From Alphaproteobacteria bacterium (lineage in GTDB: Bacteria; Pseudomonadota; Alphaproteobacteria; Micropepsales; Micropepsaceae): DNA of 36,344 bases. A model generated the notes under the pieces. It searched no databases, was not told the DNA's origin, and worked only from the letters and a program-made list of their open reading frames with translations. The DNA lies in contig JAHFQC010000051.1 in assembly GCA_023259375.1 (NCBI GenBank), forward strand, positions 1 to 36,344, given 5' to 3'. The translations under genes and the position numbers were made by a program. Of the stretch, positions 7,323 through 16,001 are shown one piece after another (position 1 is the stretch's first letter; each line of letters opens with the position of its first letter).

Positions 7323-9410
7323 TCACCGCTCGACCAGGTCGACGCCATACCGGTCGAGATGAATCGATTGTTTGTAGGTGGCGTCGGTCAGGATTCCGTG
7401 CATGGGATGCTCGATCGCAATGTCCTTCGGCTCGGTCGTGGTGTTGACATAGAGTATCCGGCCATCGACCTCGCGGGCATAGACGCCAGCCGGCGTCTGC
7501 GGACCCCGCACGATCCCGCGGTCGGCATACAGCGTGCGCAGAACCGGCCCGAGGATCGATTCCTGCGAAGCGGTGGCGACGTAGATCGCCTTGCCCTTAC
7601 CGTACTGATTGACCGTGACCGCAACCGTCTTTTCCGGCGTGTTGGTGAACGTCGCCAGCGGTTTGGCGGTGTCGAGATGCAGTATCTCGTAGTAATTGTC
7701 CGTCAGCGGCAAAGCCTTGCCGGCGAACGTCACTTCCAGCGGTTTGGCGTTGCGGCCGAAGGCGCTGGTACGCAACCCGAAGACATCGCTCAAGCGGCCC
7801 GGAAGCGGGGTATCGAACCAGTTGGAGTTCTCGTCGGCTTTGGCGGAATAACCCGTCATCACCACCGTGCCGCCGTTCTTGATGTAATTGCGCAAAGCAT
7901 CGGCGCTGGCCTGGTTCATGATGTAGTCCGCGGCGACTACGACGATCTTGTAGACCGACAGATCCTCCTGACCGACGTCGATGACGTCCGCATCGATGTT
8001 GTCGTTGAAGAACGGTGCGTAGGCGGCTTGGACCTGATCGGCATAAGGGATCTTGATGTAGTCCTTCACCATGCTGCCGTAGGACGGCGCCGAAGCCACG
8101 GCGCTTGCGAAGGAGTAGGCGATCGCCACCTTTGGCTTGTCCATCCGCGGGAAGCCGAAGGTCTGCAGCTTCTTGAACTCGGATGCGATGCGGGCGAACT
8201 CGTCAATTTTCCAGGGCGAGGTTCCGTCGTGCTCAAGAAGGCCGAACAGCGCCTGCTCCTCGCCACCGCGATGGCTATTGAAGGTCCAGGCAAGCAGCGC
8301 CTGCGCCCCGTCCAATAGACCCACATAGGCCCACATGCGGCTGCGGCCGGGAACGCCGTAACCGTTATCGTCGGGGACGGTGAACTCGTTGAGCCAGATC
8401 GGCGTGTCGAGACCTGCCTTCATCCTGCGAACATCGAAGCTCGCGCTCACCGGCGTGCCGGGATAGAAGCCCCAGGCGCCGTAAGAAACGTATTTGCGAT
8501 AACTCGCGAGATAATCGAAGCCCTTGCGCGGGCTGGTATCCCAAAGGTTTGACAGAGCCGGCTTGTCGGGCGCGTTTTTCTTGCGCACCGCGTCCAAATC
8601 TTCGAGCGTCGCGACGGTCTGATCCGACCAGAAGCGATGCAAATCGAGATAGCGTTCCGCCGGACCGCCGGGCGTGTACTTATAGGGAATGGCGACCTGT
8701 TCCCAGTTGCTGAGGCGGCGCGACCAGCGCTGCGTCTGCCACGCCGTATTGAGTGCATCGAGCGTGCCGTACTTCTTCTTCAGCCACTCGACGAACCGCG
8801 TCCGTGTCCCCGCCGACCACGACATGTAGCTGTTGCCGATCTCGTTGTCGTAGCCGAACGCCAGCAGTGCCGGATGATGGGCATAGCGCTTGGTCATATG
8901 CTCGGCGAGATCCTTCACCTCACGCCGGTAATCCGGATCCGTAATGTCCTGCATGTACCGATCCGCAGGATAGAGCGTGGCGCCTTCCTGGTTGACGATA
9001 TTCACGCCGGGATATTTCTGGTGGAGCCACATCGGTGCCGGCAGGCCGGGGATATCGAGGATCACCTTGATGCCTGCCGCGTGCATCTGATCCATCACCG
9101 AGTCAAACCATTCGAAAGTGTACTTTCCTTCCGCCGGTTCGAACGAGTCCCAGGAGAGATCGCCCACGCGTACGACCGTGAAGCCGGCTTTCTTCATGAT
9201 GGCGATGTCGGATTTGATCTGTTCCGGCGTGCGGTCGATCGGCTGGTAGCAGGTTCCGACAAACAGCTCGCCCTTGCCCGGCCAATCGGAGTGACCGGCA
9301 GCCGACTGCGCATCGGCAGATACAAGCGGAGTGCCAAGGACGGCAACTGCCGTAAGCACACCAAGCAGCGACCGGATAAACCAGCGGCGTTTGCCTTGTT
9401 CCATTCTCAT
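7323..9410 (-). CDS. GH42-type beta-galactosidase, exported
   Basis: A 695-residue secreted glycoside hydrolase of clan A, family 42 type, expected to remove terminal beta-galactosyl units. An N-terminal signal (residues 1-35, with RRWFIR before the hydrophobic stretch and cleavage near SADA-QS) suggests export, possibly by Tat. The (beta/alpha)8 barrel spans about 45-410, with YDNEIG holding the likely acid/base Glu190 and PIWLNEF the likely nucleophile Glu342. A flavodoxin-like trimerisation domain (about 430-610) and a small C-terminal beta domain follow, as in the family. The ATG at 9410 has GAGGAA 7 bases upstream. It is the last gene of the operon, 78 bp after the GH2 gene. Some GH42 enzymes act on alpha-L-arabinopyranosides instead, so the substrate is not settled. 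Confidence 0.85.
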   Translation of the reverse strand: MRMEQGKRRWFIRSLLGVLTAVAVLGTPLVSADAQSAAGHSDWPGKGELFVGTCYQPIDRTPEQIKSDIAIMKKAGFTVVRVGDLSWDSFEPAEGKYTFEWFDSVMDQMHAAGIKVILDIPGLPAPMWLHQKYPGVNIVNQEGATLYPADRYMQDITDPDYRREVKDLAEHMTKRYAHHPALLAFGYDNEIGNSYMSWSAGTRTRFVEWLKKKYGTLDALNTAWQTQRWSRRLSNWEQVAIPYKYTPGGPAERYLDLHRFWSDQTVATLEDLDAVRKKNAPDKPALSNLWDTSPRKGFDYLASYRKYVSYGAWGFYPGTPVSASFDVRRMKAGLDTPIWLNEFTVPDDNGYGVPGRSRMWAYVGLLDGAQALLAWTFNSHRGGEEQALFGLLEHDGTSPWKIDEFARIASEFKKLQTFGFPRMDKPKVAIAYSFASAVASAPSYGSMVKDYIKIPYADQVQAAYAPFFNDNIDADVIDVGQEDLSVYKIVVVAADYIMNQASADALRNYIKNGGTVVMTGYSAKADENSNWFDTPLPGRLSDVFGLRTSAFGRNAKPLEVTFAGKALPLTDNYYEILHLDTAKPLATFTNTPEKTVAVTVNQYGKGKAIYVATASQESILGPVLRTLYADRGIVRGPQTPAGVYAREVDGRILYVNTTTEPKDIAIEHPMHGILTDATYKQSIHLDRYGVDLVER

Positions 9411-9488
9411 GATCAGATTCCTCGGTTGACAGTATTACACCGCTGCACCACCCCCGAACCGCAGCGCGAACGCCGGATCACATGACGG

Positions 9489-12002
9489 TCAGCGAACATA
9501 TGGTCTTAGCGGCGTTGCCTTGGCACGAACGATAAGCCCCGCCGGCTTCAGTTTTCCATCCTGGGCCATGGCCGCAATCCGGATGCTTCCGGACTGTTTG
9601 GTGGATTGCACGATGACCTGCGCCAGACCGTTGAACAGCGAACGGGCGGGCTGCTTGTCGCTCTCCAGGCAGTTCGGATCGCCGTTGCCGACGCCGATCA
9701 GCTTGCCAGAGCCCGTGACCTGGAAGGCCAGCTTGTCGTTCGCCGTGGGAACGGGGCGGCCGTGGCTGTCGAGTGCCTCGACTTTGACCAGCGCGACATC
9801 TTCACCGTCGGCGGCAAGCATGGCGCGATCGGCGGTCAGACGCAGCGCAACGGCTGGTCCGGTAGTCTCACGGCGTTCAGTGAGAACGAGCTTGCCAGCT
9901 TTGTAGCCATGCGCCTCGATCACCCCGGGCGCGTAGACCGCCTTCCACTGGACATGGCCGAGACGCGGCACGTCCTGTCGGCCGAGGCTGGTGCCGTTCA
10001 CAACGAGTTCCACCGCATCGAGATTGCTATAGACCCAAACGGGGATCTCCTGCCCTTCCTTGCCGGCCCAATTCCAATGCGGGAATAGGTGCAGCGACGG
10101 TTCCTTCCGCCACCACGCCTTGTAGTAATAGAAATAGTCTTTGGGAAACCCGCACATGTCGATGATGCCGAATTGCGAACTGATCGAAGGCCAGCCGTAC
10201 GGCGTCGGCTCGCCGCGATAGTCGAAGCCGGTCCAGGCAAAACCGCCCGCCAGCCAATCGCGCTTGCCGTAGAAATTCCACCACGCTTCCGGCGTCTTGC
10301 CCCACGACACCACGCCGTCGAAACAGGTCATCACGTTGCGTTTGGCATCGGTGACATATTCGCCGCGCGTGGAAACAGCACTCGACGTCTCCGAACCGAC
10401 GACCGGACGCGCCGGATGCGTCTTGTGAAATGCGTCCGGGTACTGTTCGTTGTAGTTGAATCCGATGACGTCGAGCGGGTCCGACACGCCTTGCTCGTTA
10501 TTGTGGTTGACGGCGGAAGTTACCGGACGCGTCGGATCAAGTTCGTGGCAACGCTGCACCATAGTGGCTGCGACCTTGGCGCCCTGCTCGGCCATCTTGT
10601 CCTGCAGCAGATATTCTTCGTTGCCAATCGACCAGATGATGATCGACGGCGAATTGCGGTAGCGCTTGATCATGCCTTCGAGCTGCGCCAGTCCTTCCGG
10701 ATTGGAATTCATCAGCCGCGTCTCGCACATCATCATCACGCCTGAGCGATCGCAGGCCTCAACCCATTCCGGCGTCGGCATGTTATGCGAGGAACGCACG
10801 GCATTGCAGCCCATCTCCTGCAGCACCGAGAGGCGGAAGCGCTGCAGCGCGTCCGGCAAGGCAGCGCCGACACCGGCATGGTCCTGATGATTGCAGGTGC
10901 CCTGGATCTTCAGCACCTTGCCATTGAGCAGGAAACCCTTGTCGGCATCGAACAGAGCTGTGCGCACGCCGAAGCTTACGACCTCGCCATCGCGCTGTTT
11001 TCCACCGGTCGAAACCGTAACGGTTGCCGAATAGAGGTTGGGCGTATCAGGCGACCACAGCCGGGGATTTGTGATCGTTGCCGACGCAGCGAATTGCAGC
11101 GAGCCGTCCGGGGAAAGGGATTGCTCTGTGCTCTGCGCTGTGGCGACCGTTACCCCTGCGGGGTCGCGGATAATCCAGGTTACTCTGGCCGTTTCCGGCT
11201 TGCTGTCACAGTTCTCCACCACGGTGGCAAGGGCCAGCGCGGCCCTGTCGCCCATCAGAGTTGGGCGAACGGTGCTCTCCCAGCGGCCGAGATGAACCGC
11301 ATCGGTCTTGGTCAGCCAGACATGGCGATAAACGCCGGCGCCTTCGTAGAACCAACCATCGCCGAAACTGGCGTCGACCCTGAGCACGATGACGTTCTTG
11401 CCGCCGTAGACCAGGAAATCCGAAAGATCGAAGCGGAACGGAGCATAGCCGTTGGTATTGCGGCCGATGAAACAGCCGTTGACGAACACCAGCACGTCGC
11501 GAAATGCGCCATCGAACTCAATGGTAATGCGACGGCCGCGATCGGCGGCGGCGATGTCGAATTCACGCCGATACCAGCCGACGCTCGTCTCGGGATAGCG
11601 GCGCCCCAAAGGCTTATAGCCGTGCGAGCGCGTGAGGCTTTCGCCCTTGGCGTCGTCGTCCTTCACGAACGGCAGTTCCACCGCCCAATCATGCGGCAGA
11701 TCGAGCGGCCGCCAAGCGGAATCGTTGAAGCCGGGCTTGGCAAACGCAAATTCGCCGGTCTTGGCGAAGTCACCCTGCCCCATGCCAAAGCCGAAATCCT
11801 TGGTGGGATCGCTGCCGTGGCCAAGCGCGAACTTCCATCCAAAGTCGAACAGAAGCCGCTCGCGCGGCGCGACGGACGTATCGGAAGCGGAAGGCAAATC
11901 AACGGCTGCGCCGGTTCCGGCAAACGACACACCGCCCAGCACGATGGGTGCCGAGAGCGCTGCTCCGGTGGTCACAAGATCGCGGCGAGTGATTTCGACC
12001 AT
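9489..12002 (-). CDS. GH2-family beta-galactosidase, Tat-exported
   Basis: An 837-residue glycoside hydrolase family 2 enzyme, likely a beta-galactosidase. A Tat signal (TRRDLVTTGAAL, residues 5-16) indicates export of a folded enzyme. Domains in order are a jelly-roll sugar-binding domain (about 50-235), an immunoglobulin-like domain (about 240-350), a TIM barrel (about 350-650) and C-terminal beta domains including an invasin/Ig-like segment (about 730-830). IIIWSIGNEE holds the likely acid/base Glu462 and PVVGSETSS the nucleophile Glu538. The start has GGAGAG 6 bases upstream. It lies 17 bp after the GH29 gene and 78 bp before GH42, so it is co-transcribed. GH2 also contains beta-glucuronidases and beta-mannosidases, and the exact sugar cannot be read off. 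Confidence 0.88.
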   Translation of the reverse strand: MVEITRRDLVTTGAALSAPIVLGGVSFAGTGAAVDLPSASDTSVAPRERLLFDFGWKFALGHGSDPTKDFGFGMGQGDFAKTGEFAFAKPGFNDSAWRPLDLPHDWAVELPFVKDDDAKGESLTRSHGYKPLGRRYPETSVGWYRREFDIAAADRGRRITIEFDGAFRDVLVFVNGCFIGRNTNGYAPFRFDLSDFLVYGGKNVIVLRVDASFGDGWFYEGAGVYRHVWLTKTDAVHLGRWESTVRPTLMGDRAALALATVVENCDSKPETARVTWIIRDPAGVTVATAQSTEQSLSPDGSLQFAASATITNPRLWSPDTPNLYSATVTVSTGGKQRDGEVVSFGVRTALFDADKGFLLNGKVLKIQGTCNHQDHAGVGAALPDALQRFRLSVLQEMGCNAVRSSHNMPTPEWVEACDRSGVMMMCETRLMNSNPEGLAQLEGMIKRYRNSPSIIIWSIGNEEYLLQDKMAEQGAKVAATMVQRCHELDPTRPVTSAVNHNNEQGVSDPLDVIGFNYNEQYPDAFHKTHPARPVVGSETSSAVSTRGEYVTDAKRNVMTCFDGVVSWGKTPEAWWNFYGKRDWLAGGFAWTGFDYRGEPTPYGWPSISSQFGIIDMCGFPKDYFYYYKAWWRKEPSLHLFPHWNWAGKEGQEIPVWVYSNLDAVELVVNGTSLGRQDVPRLGHVQWKAVYAPGVIEAHGYKAGKLVLTERRETTGPAVALRLTADRAMLAADGEDVALVKVEALDSHGRPVPTANDKLAFQVTGSGKLIGVGNGDPNCLESDKQPARSLFNGLAQVIVQSTKQSGSIRIAAMAQDGKLKPAGLIVRAKATPLRPYVR

Positions 12003-12019
12003 GATACTCTCCTGACAAA

Positions 12020-14287
12020 TTATTGGGCGGGCTCGGCCGGCAGAACGCCGATTTCGGCGATACCCGCGGCGGTCCCTTTGGCCAGCTTCAAGGCCGTGAA
12101 GCGGAAGAAGCGCACAGTGACGGGGCTGAATGCGACTTCCTGCAGGATCGGGCTGTTCTCGATATTACCAAAGCGGCCCTCGGCGGACATTGTCCAAGTA
12201 CGCCCATCAACACTCGTTTCGAAGCGATAGGTGTCGACCGCGCCGGCCGCATCGCTGCTTGGCAAATAGGAAAAGCCGCCGAGCGCAAGCGTGCGGCCCA
12301 AATCGACCGAGATCGAACTCGGCAGAGATTTGCCTTGCCACACCGTCGCCACATCGCCGTCAATAGCTTTGGCCGCGTCGGCGAGATTGCCGTCTGCTGC
12401 CACCGGCTTCCACCCGGCAGGCGCGAACCCTGAGAACCGCTTTGACGCCATCATGCCGAGGCGCCCGTCGCCCGCCACACAGGCGGCATTGACGACACCG
12501 CCGCGCGCAAGCGTGATCGGAGCACTGTAAAGGGGCGACTGCGGTGTGGGGACCGAGCCATCCGTCGTGTAGACGATTTTGAGACCCTTGGGGCTGGCTA
12601 TGGTGACGGCTCCGTCGATGCTGCGTTCGGAAATGACGGGCGACCGCACCAGGTCGGCCTGTTTGAACAATCCGATCTCTGCCAGCGACGGCTCGAGACG
12701 CGCACCGGTGATGCGGATGCGGACGCGGTCGCTGGTCACGGGCGTGTCCCAGCGCAACAGACGCTTATGGCCGACAGTCGTCTGCACATCCATCTGCTTC
12801 CAAGCCGAGCCGTCCCAAATATCGACGGCAAAATCCTCGATCCGCTGACCGCGATGATCGACGGCCTCCTGCAACGAAACGACATCGAAGGTCACCGGCG
12901 CCTGAAGCTGCAATGTCAGTGTCGCTTGCTTGCGGCCATGGGCGGCCTCCCACCAGGTATCGCGATTGCCGTCCAAAGCTTGCATCGCCTTGTGCCCCTT
13001 CGCCGAACTGTCCGCGGAAAGCGTACCGCCATCGGCGAGGTTCTTCGCGAAGGTGTCTTTGACGACCTGCGCCATCAGCCGCAGCGAGGCAACCTGGTCG
13101 TCGGGGATCAGCCCGCGCGTATCCGGCGGCAGGTTCAGCAGCATATTCCCGTTGCGCCCGACGGCCTGATAGTAGACGTCGATCAATTCCGACGCCGTTT
13201 TCACGCGCTTCTTCGGATGCCAGAACCAGCCTTCCAGGATGGAGGTGTTGACCTCCGCCGGATACCACCACAGATGCGATCCGGGCACGAGCTTGGCGCG
13301 GCTGCCGAGATCTTCGCCCTGCATGTCGGGCCAATTGAACGCGGCCGGCGCTTTCGGCAGCGGAATGACGCTCCATTCGGCGGTCCGTCCAACGCCGCTT
13401 TCGTTGCCGACCCAACGCGCATCCGGCCCTTTTCCGAAGATGACAGCGTGCGGCTGGAGTTTGCGGATCAGATCGTACCACGCCGCATAGTCGTAGGTTT
13501 CATGCACGCTCGGATCAGGGTTGGCACCGTCGAACCAAACCTCGTCAACCGGTCCGTATTCGGTCAGCAGCTCATAGAGCTGATTGAGGAAATACCGGTT
13601 GTAGTCGTCGACCTCGTAGCTGAAGCGGCCGTAACCCGGCGACGGAGCCCTTGCTTTCGACGGATCGCTGGCAAAGCTCGCCGGATCGGTCGGAATAGTC
13701 GAACGCTGTTTGGCGCTGCCGTTGCCGTAATAGCCGGCGGGATTTTTCGGATTGGTCTTCAATTGCCACAAATCTGCGGGCGACAAATAGATACCGAGCT
13801 TGACGCCGTGCTTGCGGGCTGCGTCGGCAACCTCGCGTATCAGATTGCCCTTGCCGCCGCGCCACGGGCTGGCCGCAACCGAATGGCCCGAATAGCGCGT
13901 CGGCCAAAGATTAAGGCCGTCGTGATGCTTGGCGACCAGAATGAGCATGCGACCGCCGGACTCCTTCACGGTGCGGATCCATTGCTCGGCATCAAGCGCG
14001 GTGGGATTGAAAACTGCCGGATCTTCTCGCCCGTCGCCCCACTCCAAACCCCGGAACGTGTTCGGCCCGAAATGGAGAAAATAGGTGTTCTCCAAATTCA
14101 TCCAGGCCTTTTGGTTTTCCCGGGGCAGGACCTTGGCGGCCTTTTCCGCGATCACGGCTTCGGAATCGCCGGGCGCGATCACCTGCACTTCGGCATAGCC
14201 AATGGCTTTACCGGTCGGCTGTCCATAAGCTGCCGCAACACAGAGCGCCGCGAGAGCCGTAACCAGAGACGTTTTAAGCAGGGACAT
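12020..14287 (-). CDS. GH29 alpha-L-fucosidase with two F5/8-type C domains
   Basis: A 755-residue exported enzyme expected to release alpha-L-fucose. A Sec signal peptide covers about residues 1-22 (cleavage near AAYG-QP). The GH29 barrel spans about 55-420, with the active-site motif HHDG (121-124) and VDEVWFDG holding the nucleophile Asp253. Two carbohydrate-binding F5/8-type C (CBM32-like) domains follow, at about 430-560 and 640-750. They flank a short chitobiase-like module with the marker YTTDGSVPTPQSPLY. Such domains usually bind galactose-type sugars and would tether the enzyme to its polymer. The start has only a weak purine stretch upstream. It is 39 bp after the GH29 gene at 14327-15949 and 17 bp before GH2. 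This is the most canonical of the three GH29 enzymes here. Confidence 0.9.
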   Translation of the reverse strand: MSLLKTSLVTALAALCVAAAYGQPTGKAIGYAEVQVIAPGDSEAVIAEKAAKVLPRENQKAWMNLENTYFLHFGPNTFRGLEWGDGREDPAVFNPTALDAEQWIRTVKESGGRMLILVAKHHDGLNLWPTRYSGHSVAASPWRGGKGNLIREVADAARKHGVKLGIYLSPADLWQLKTNPKNPAGYYGNGSAKQRSTIPTDPASFASDPSKARAPSPGYGRFSYEVDDYNRYFLNQLYELLTEYGPVDEVWFDGANPDPSVHETYDYAAWYDLIRKLQPHAVIFGKGPDARWVGNESGVGRTAEWSVIPLPKAPAAFNWPDMQGEDLGSRAKLVPGSHLWWYPAEVNTSILEGWFWHPKKRVKTASELIDVYYQAVGRNGNMLLNLPPDTRGLIPDDQVASLRLMAQVVKDTFAKNLADGGTLSADSSAKGHKAMQALDGNRDTWWEAAHGRKQATLTLQLQAPVTFDVVSLQEAVDHRGQRIEDFAVDIWDGSAWKQMDVQTTVGHKRLLRWDTPVTSDRVRIRITGARLEPSLAEIGLFKQADLVRSPVISERSIDGAVTIASPKGLKIVYTTDGSVPTPQSPLYSAPITLARGGVVNAACVAGDGRLGMMASKRFSGFAPAGWKPVAADGNLADAAKAIDGDVATVWQGKSLPSSISVDLGRTLALGGFSYLPSSDAAGAVDTYRFETSVDGRTWTMSAEGRFGNIENSPILQEVAFSPVTVRFFRFTALKLAKGTAAGIAEIGVLPAEPAQ

Positions 14288-14326
14288 CGCGAGTAATCCG
14301 AATGTGAATGAACACGAAGGGTGGCG

Positions 14327-15949
14327 TCAGACCAGCCCCGTTCCCATAATCTTGAGGGCAATACCGTAGGCGTGACTGGCCGCCAACGGCACGTCGACAT
14401 GCAGGCCGGCCCCGTCCTGCACAAACGCAAGCGGCGCATTGGTCCCGACAACCTCGACCCGCACGACCTTGCCGTTCGTCACAGCAGTCAAGGAGATCCG
14501 GTCAGCGGCCGGCCTTCCCAACGTCATCGCATAGAGAGCATTGCCCTTGGTGGTGTAGCGAATATCGGCCGCCGTGAAGGGTTTGGTCTTTTGTTCGCTG
14601 AACTGACCGGCAACGACTTCCGTCGGCCCCTCGCCCGCAATCTTCCACGGACGCGTTCCGTAAATCGCCTCGGAGAAGCGCGCCATCCACGAACCGATGC
14701 CTTCGACGATCGCAACCTCTTTCTCGTCGATGGAACCATCGCCGCGCACCGGAATGTTCAGGAGAAGATTGCCGTTCTTGGCAACCACATCGCAGAGTTC
14801 ATGGATGACGTATTCTGCCGTGCGATATCCGTTGCGCTCATAAAGCGGACGGCTGTAGTGCCAATCGCCGATGCAGGTATCGGTCTGCCAGACATGCCTC
14901 TCGATATCGGCGCGCAGCCCGAGTTCCATGTCGTTGACCACGCCGGCGCATTGCGCTGCCGTGAGGTTCTTGCCGGTGACGACAACGTCGACTTTGCCGT
15001 GCCGTTTGAGGGAGGCATTGTAGTAATACGCCGTGATGTCGAGACCGGTTTGCCCAAGAGGCAGGCCGGTGTCGTCGAAATAGAGAAGATCCGGCTGATA
15101 GGTATCGAGCAGATCCTTGCAGCGCAGAAACCACTGCCGCGTGAAGTACGGATTTGAAGCCGGGGCGCTCTCGTCCCAGACATAATCGTGGCTTTTGTGC
15201 CATGCATCCGCGGCGGCAATCGAGGTGATGCCGTCCGGCATGGGCATGACGGGCTTGCCGTAAAGCTCCTGCGGATCAAGGCCGTCCCACCATGTGCCTT
15301 TGCCCATGCTCTTTTTCAGCTTGAACGCGTCGTAGCGCTGTCCCCGGCGCGGCCCTTCCGCGTCGTAGCCATAAGCCGGCTGAAACCAATGCCAGGAATG
15401 GCCCGAGTGATTTGAAACCCCGAAACGCATGCCGCGAGCGCGTGCCGCCTTAGCGAAAAGGCCCACGATATCTTTCTTCGGGCCAATCCGCGTGCTGTTC
15501 CAGGCGTGAAACTTGGAGGCGTAGCAGTCGAAGTTGTCGTGATGGTTAGCCATTGCGACAAAATACTTTGCGCCGGCACGGGCATAGAGGTCGAGCAACG
15601 CCTCGGGGTCGAAGTTTTCACCCCTCCAGCGCGGATACATTTCCATGAAGCCGGTGTCGGCGGGATGACCGAACCGCTCCAAATGGTGCTGATAGCAAGC
15701 CTCGCCCTGCAAATACATTTTGCGGGCGTACCAATCGCCGAACTCGGGTACGGATTGTGCCGTCCAATGGGCCCACATGCCGAACTTCGCATCACGGAAC
15801 CAGTCCGGCGCGCTATATCCCGCAATCAGGGAGTCCCAACTCGGCGAAAACGCCGCCGCGCCTGCGCCCGCGCGGACCAGCGGAGCGCCTGCAACGCCAA
15901 GCGCCGCCGCTTTGATCAAGGTGCGCCTGCCGATTTGACCTGTTGCCAT
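14327..15949 (-). CDS. GH29-type glycosidase, Tat-exported, divergent subgroup
   Basis: A 540-residue enzyme with a Tat signal (GRRTLIKAAALG, 7-18). The GH29-like barrel includes NHHDNFDCY (135-143), and LLYFDDT holds the likely nucleophile Asp292. The usual W-F-D-G is replaced by Y-F-D-D, so it belongs to a divergent GH29 branch. It may prefer another alpha-linked deoxy-sugar, or a fucose in a different context. It is a close paralogue of the enzyme at 20516-22141: both share DWFRDAK, WAHWT, DWYAR, NHHDNFDC, KNGNLLLNIP and GTRPW. The ATG at 15949 has GGAGG close upstream. It lies 52 bp after GH39 and 39 bp before the next GH29 in the operon. Family call is firm, substrate is not. Confidence 0.82.
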   Translation of the reverse strand: MATGQIGRRTLIKAAALGVAGAPLVRAGAGAAAFSPSWDSLIAGYSAPDWFRDAKFGMWAHWTAQSVPEFGDWYARKMYLQGEACYQHHLERFGHPADTGFMEMYPRWRGENFDPEALLDLYARAGAKYFVAMANHHDNFDCYASKFHAWNSTRIGPKKDIVGLFAKAARARGMRFGVSNHSGHSWHWFQPAYGYDAEGPRRGQRYDAFKLKKSMGKGTWWDGLDPQELYGKPVMPMPDGITSIAAADAWHKSHDYVWDESAPASNPYFTRQWFLRCKDLLDTYQPDLLYFDDTGLPLGQTGLDITAYYYNASLKRHGKVDVVVTGKNLTAAQCAGVVNDMELGLRADIERHVWQTDTCIGDWHYSRPLYERNGYRTAEYVIHELCDVVAKNGNLLLNIPVRGDGSIDEKEVAIVEGIGSWMARFSEAIYGTRPWKIAGEGPTEVVAGQFSEQKTKPFTAADIRYTTKGNALYAMTLGRPAADRISLTAVTNGKVVRVEVVGTNAPLAFVQDGAGLHVDVPLAASHAYGIALKIMGTGLV

Positions 15950-16001
15950 GACTGCCTCCCTGCGCACCATCGGGTTGGCCGACCACCTCAGGGTTCGGCC
16001 G

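Noticed and set aside
10785..12230. Plus-strand open frame of about 480 codons
   Set aside because: Antisense to the GH2 gene, whose catalytic motifs are intact.
12767..14296. Long plus-strand open frame (about 500 codons)
   Set aside because: It is entirely antisense to the GH29 gene at 12020-14287, whose motifs and signal peptide are clear. GC-rich codon bias creates such shadows; no family motif is seen.
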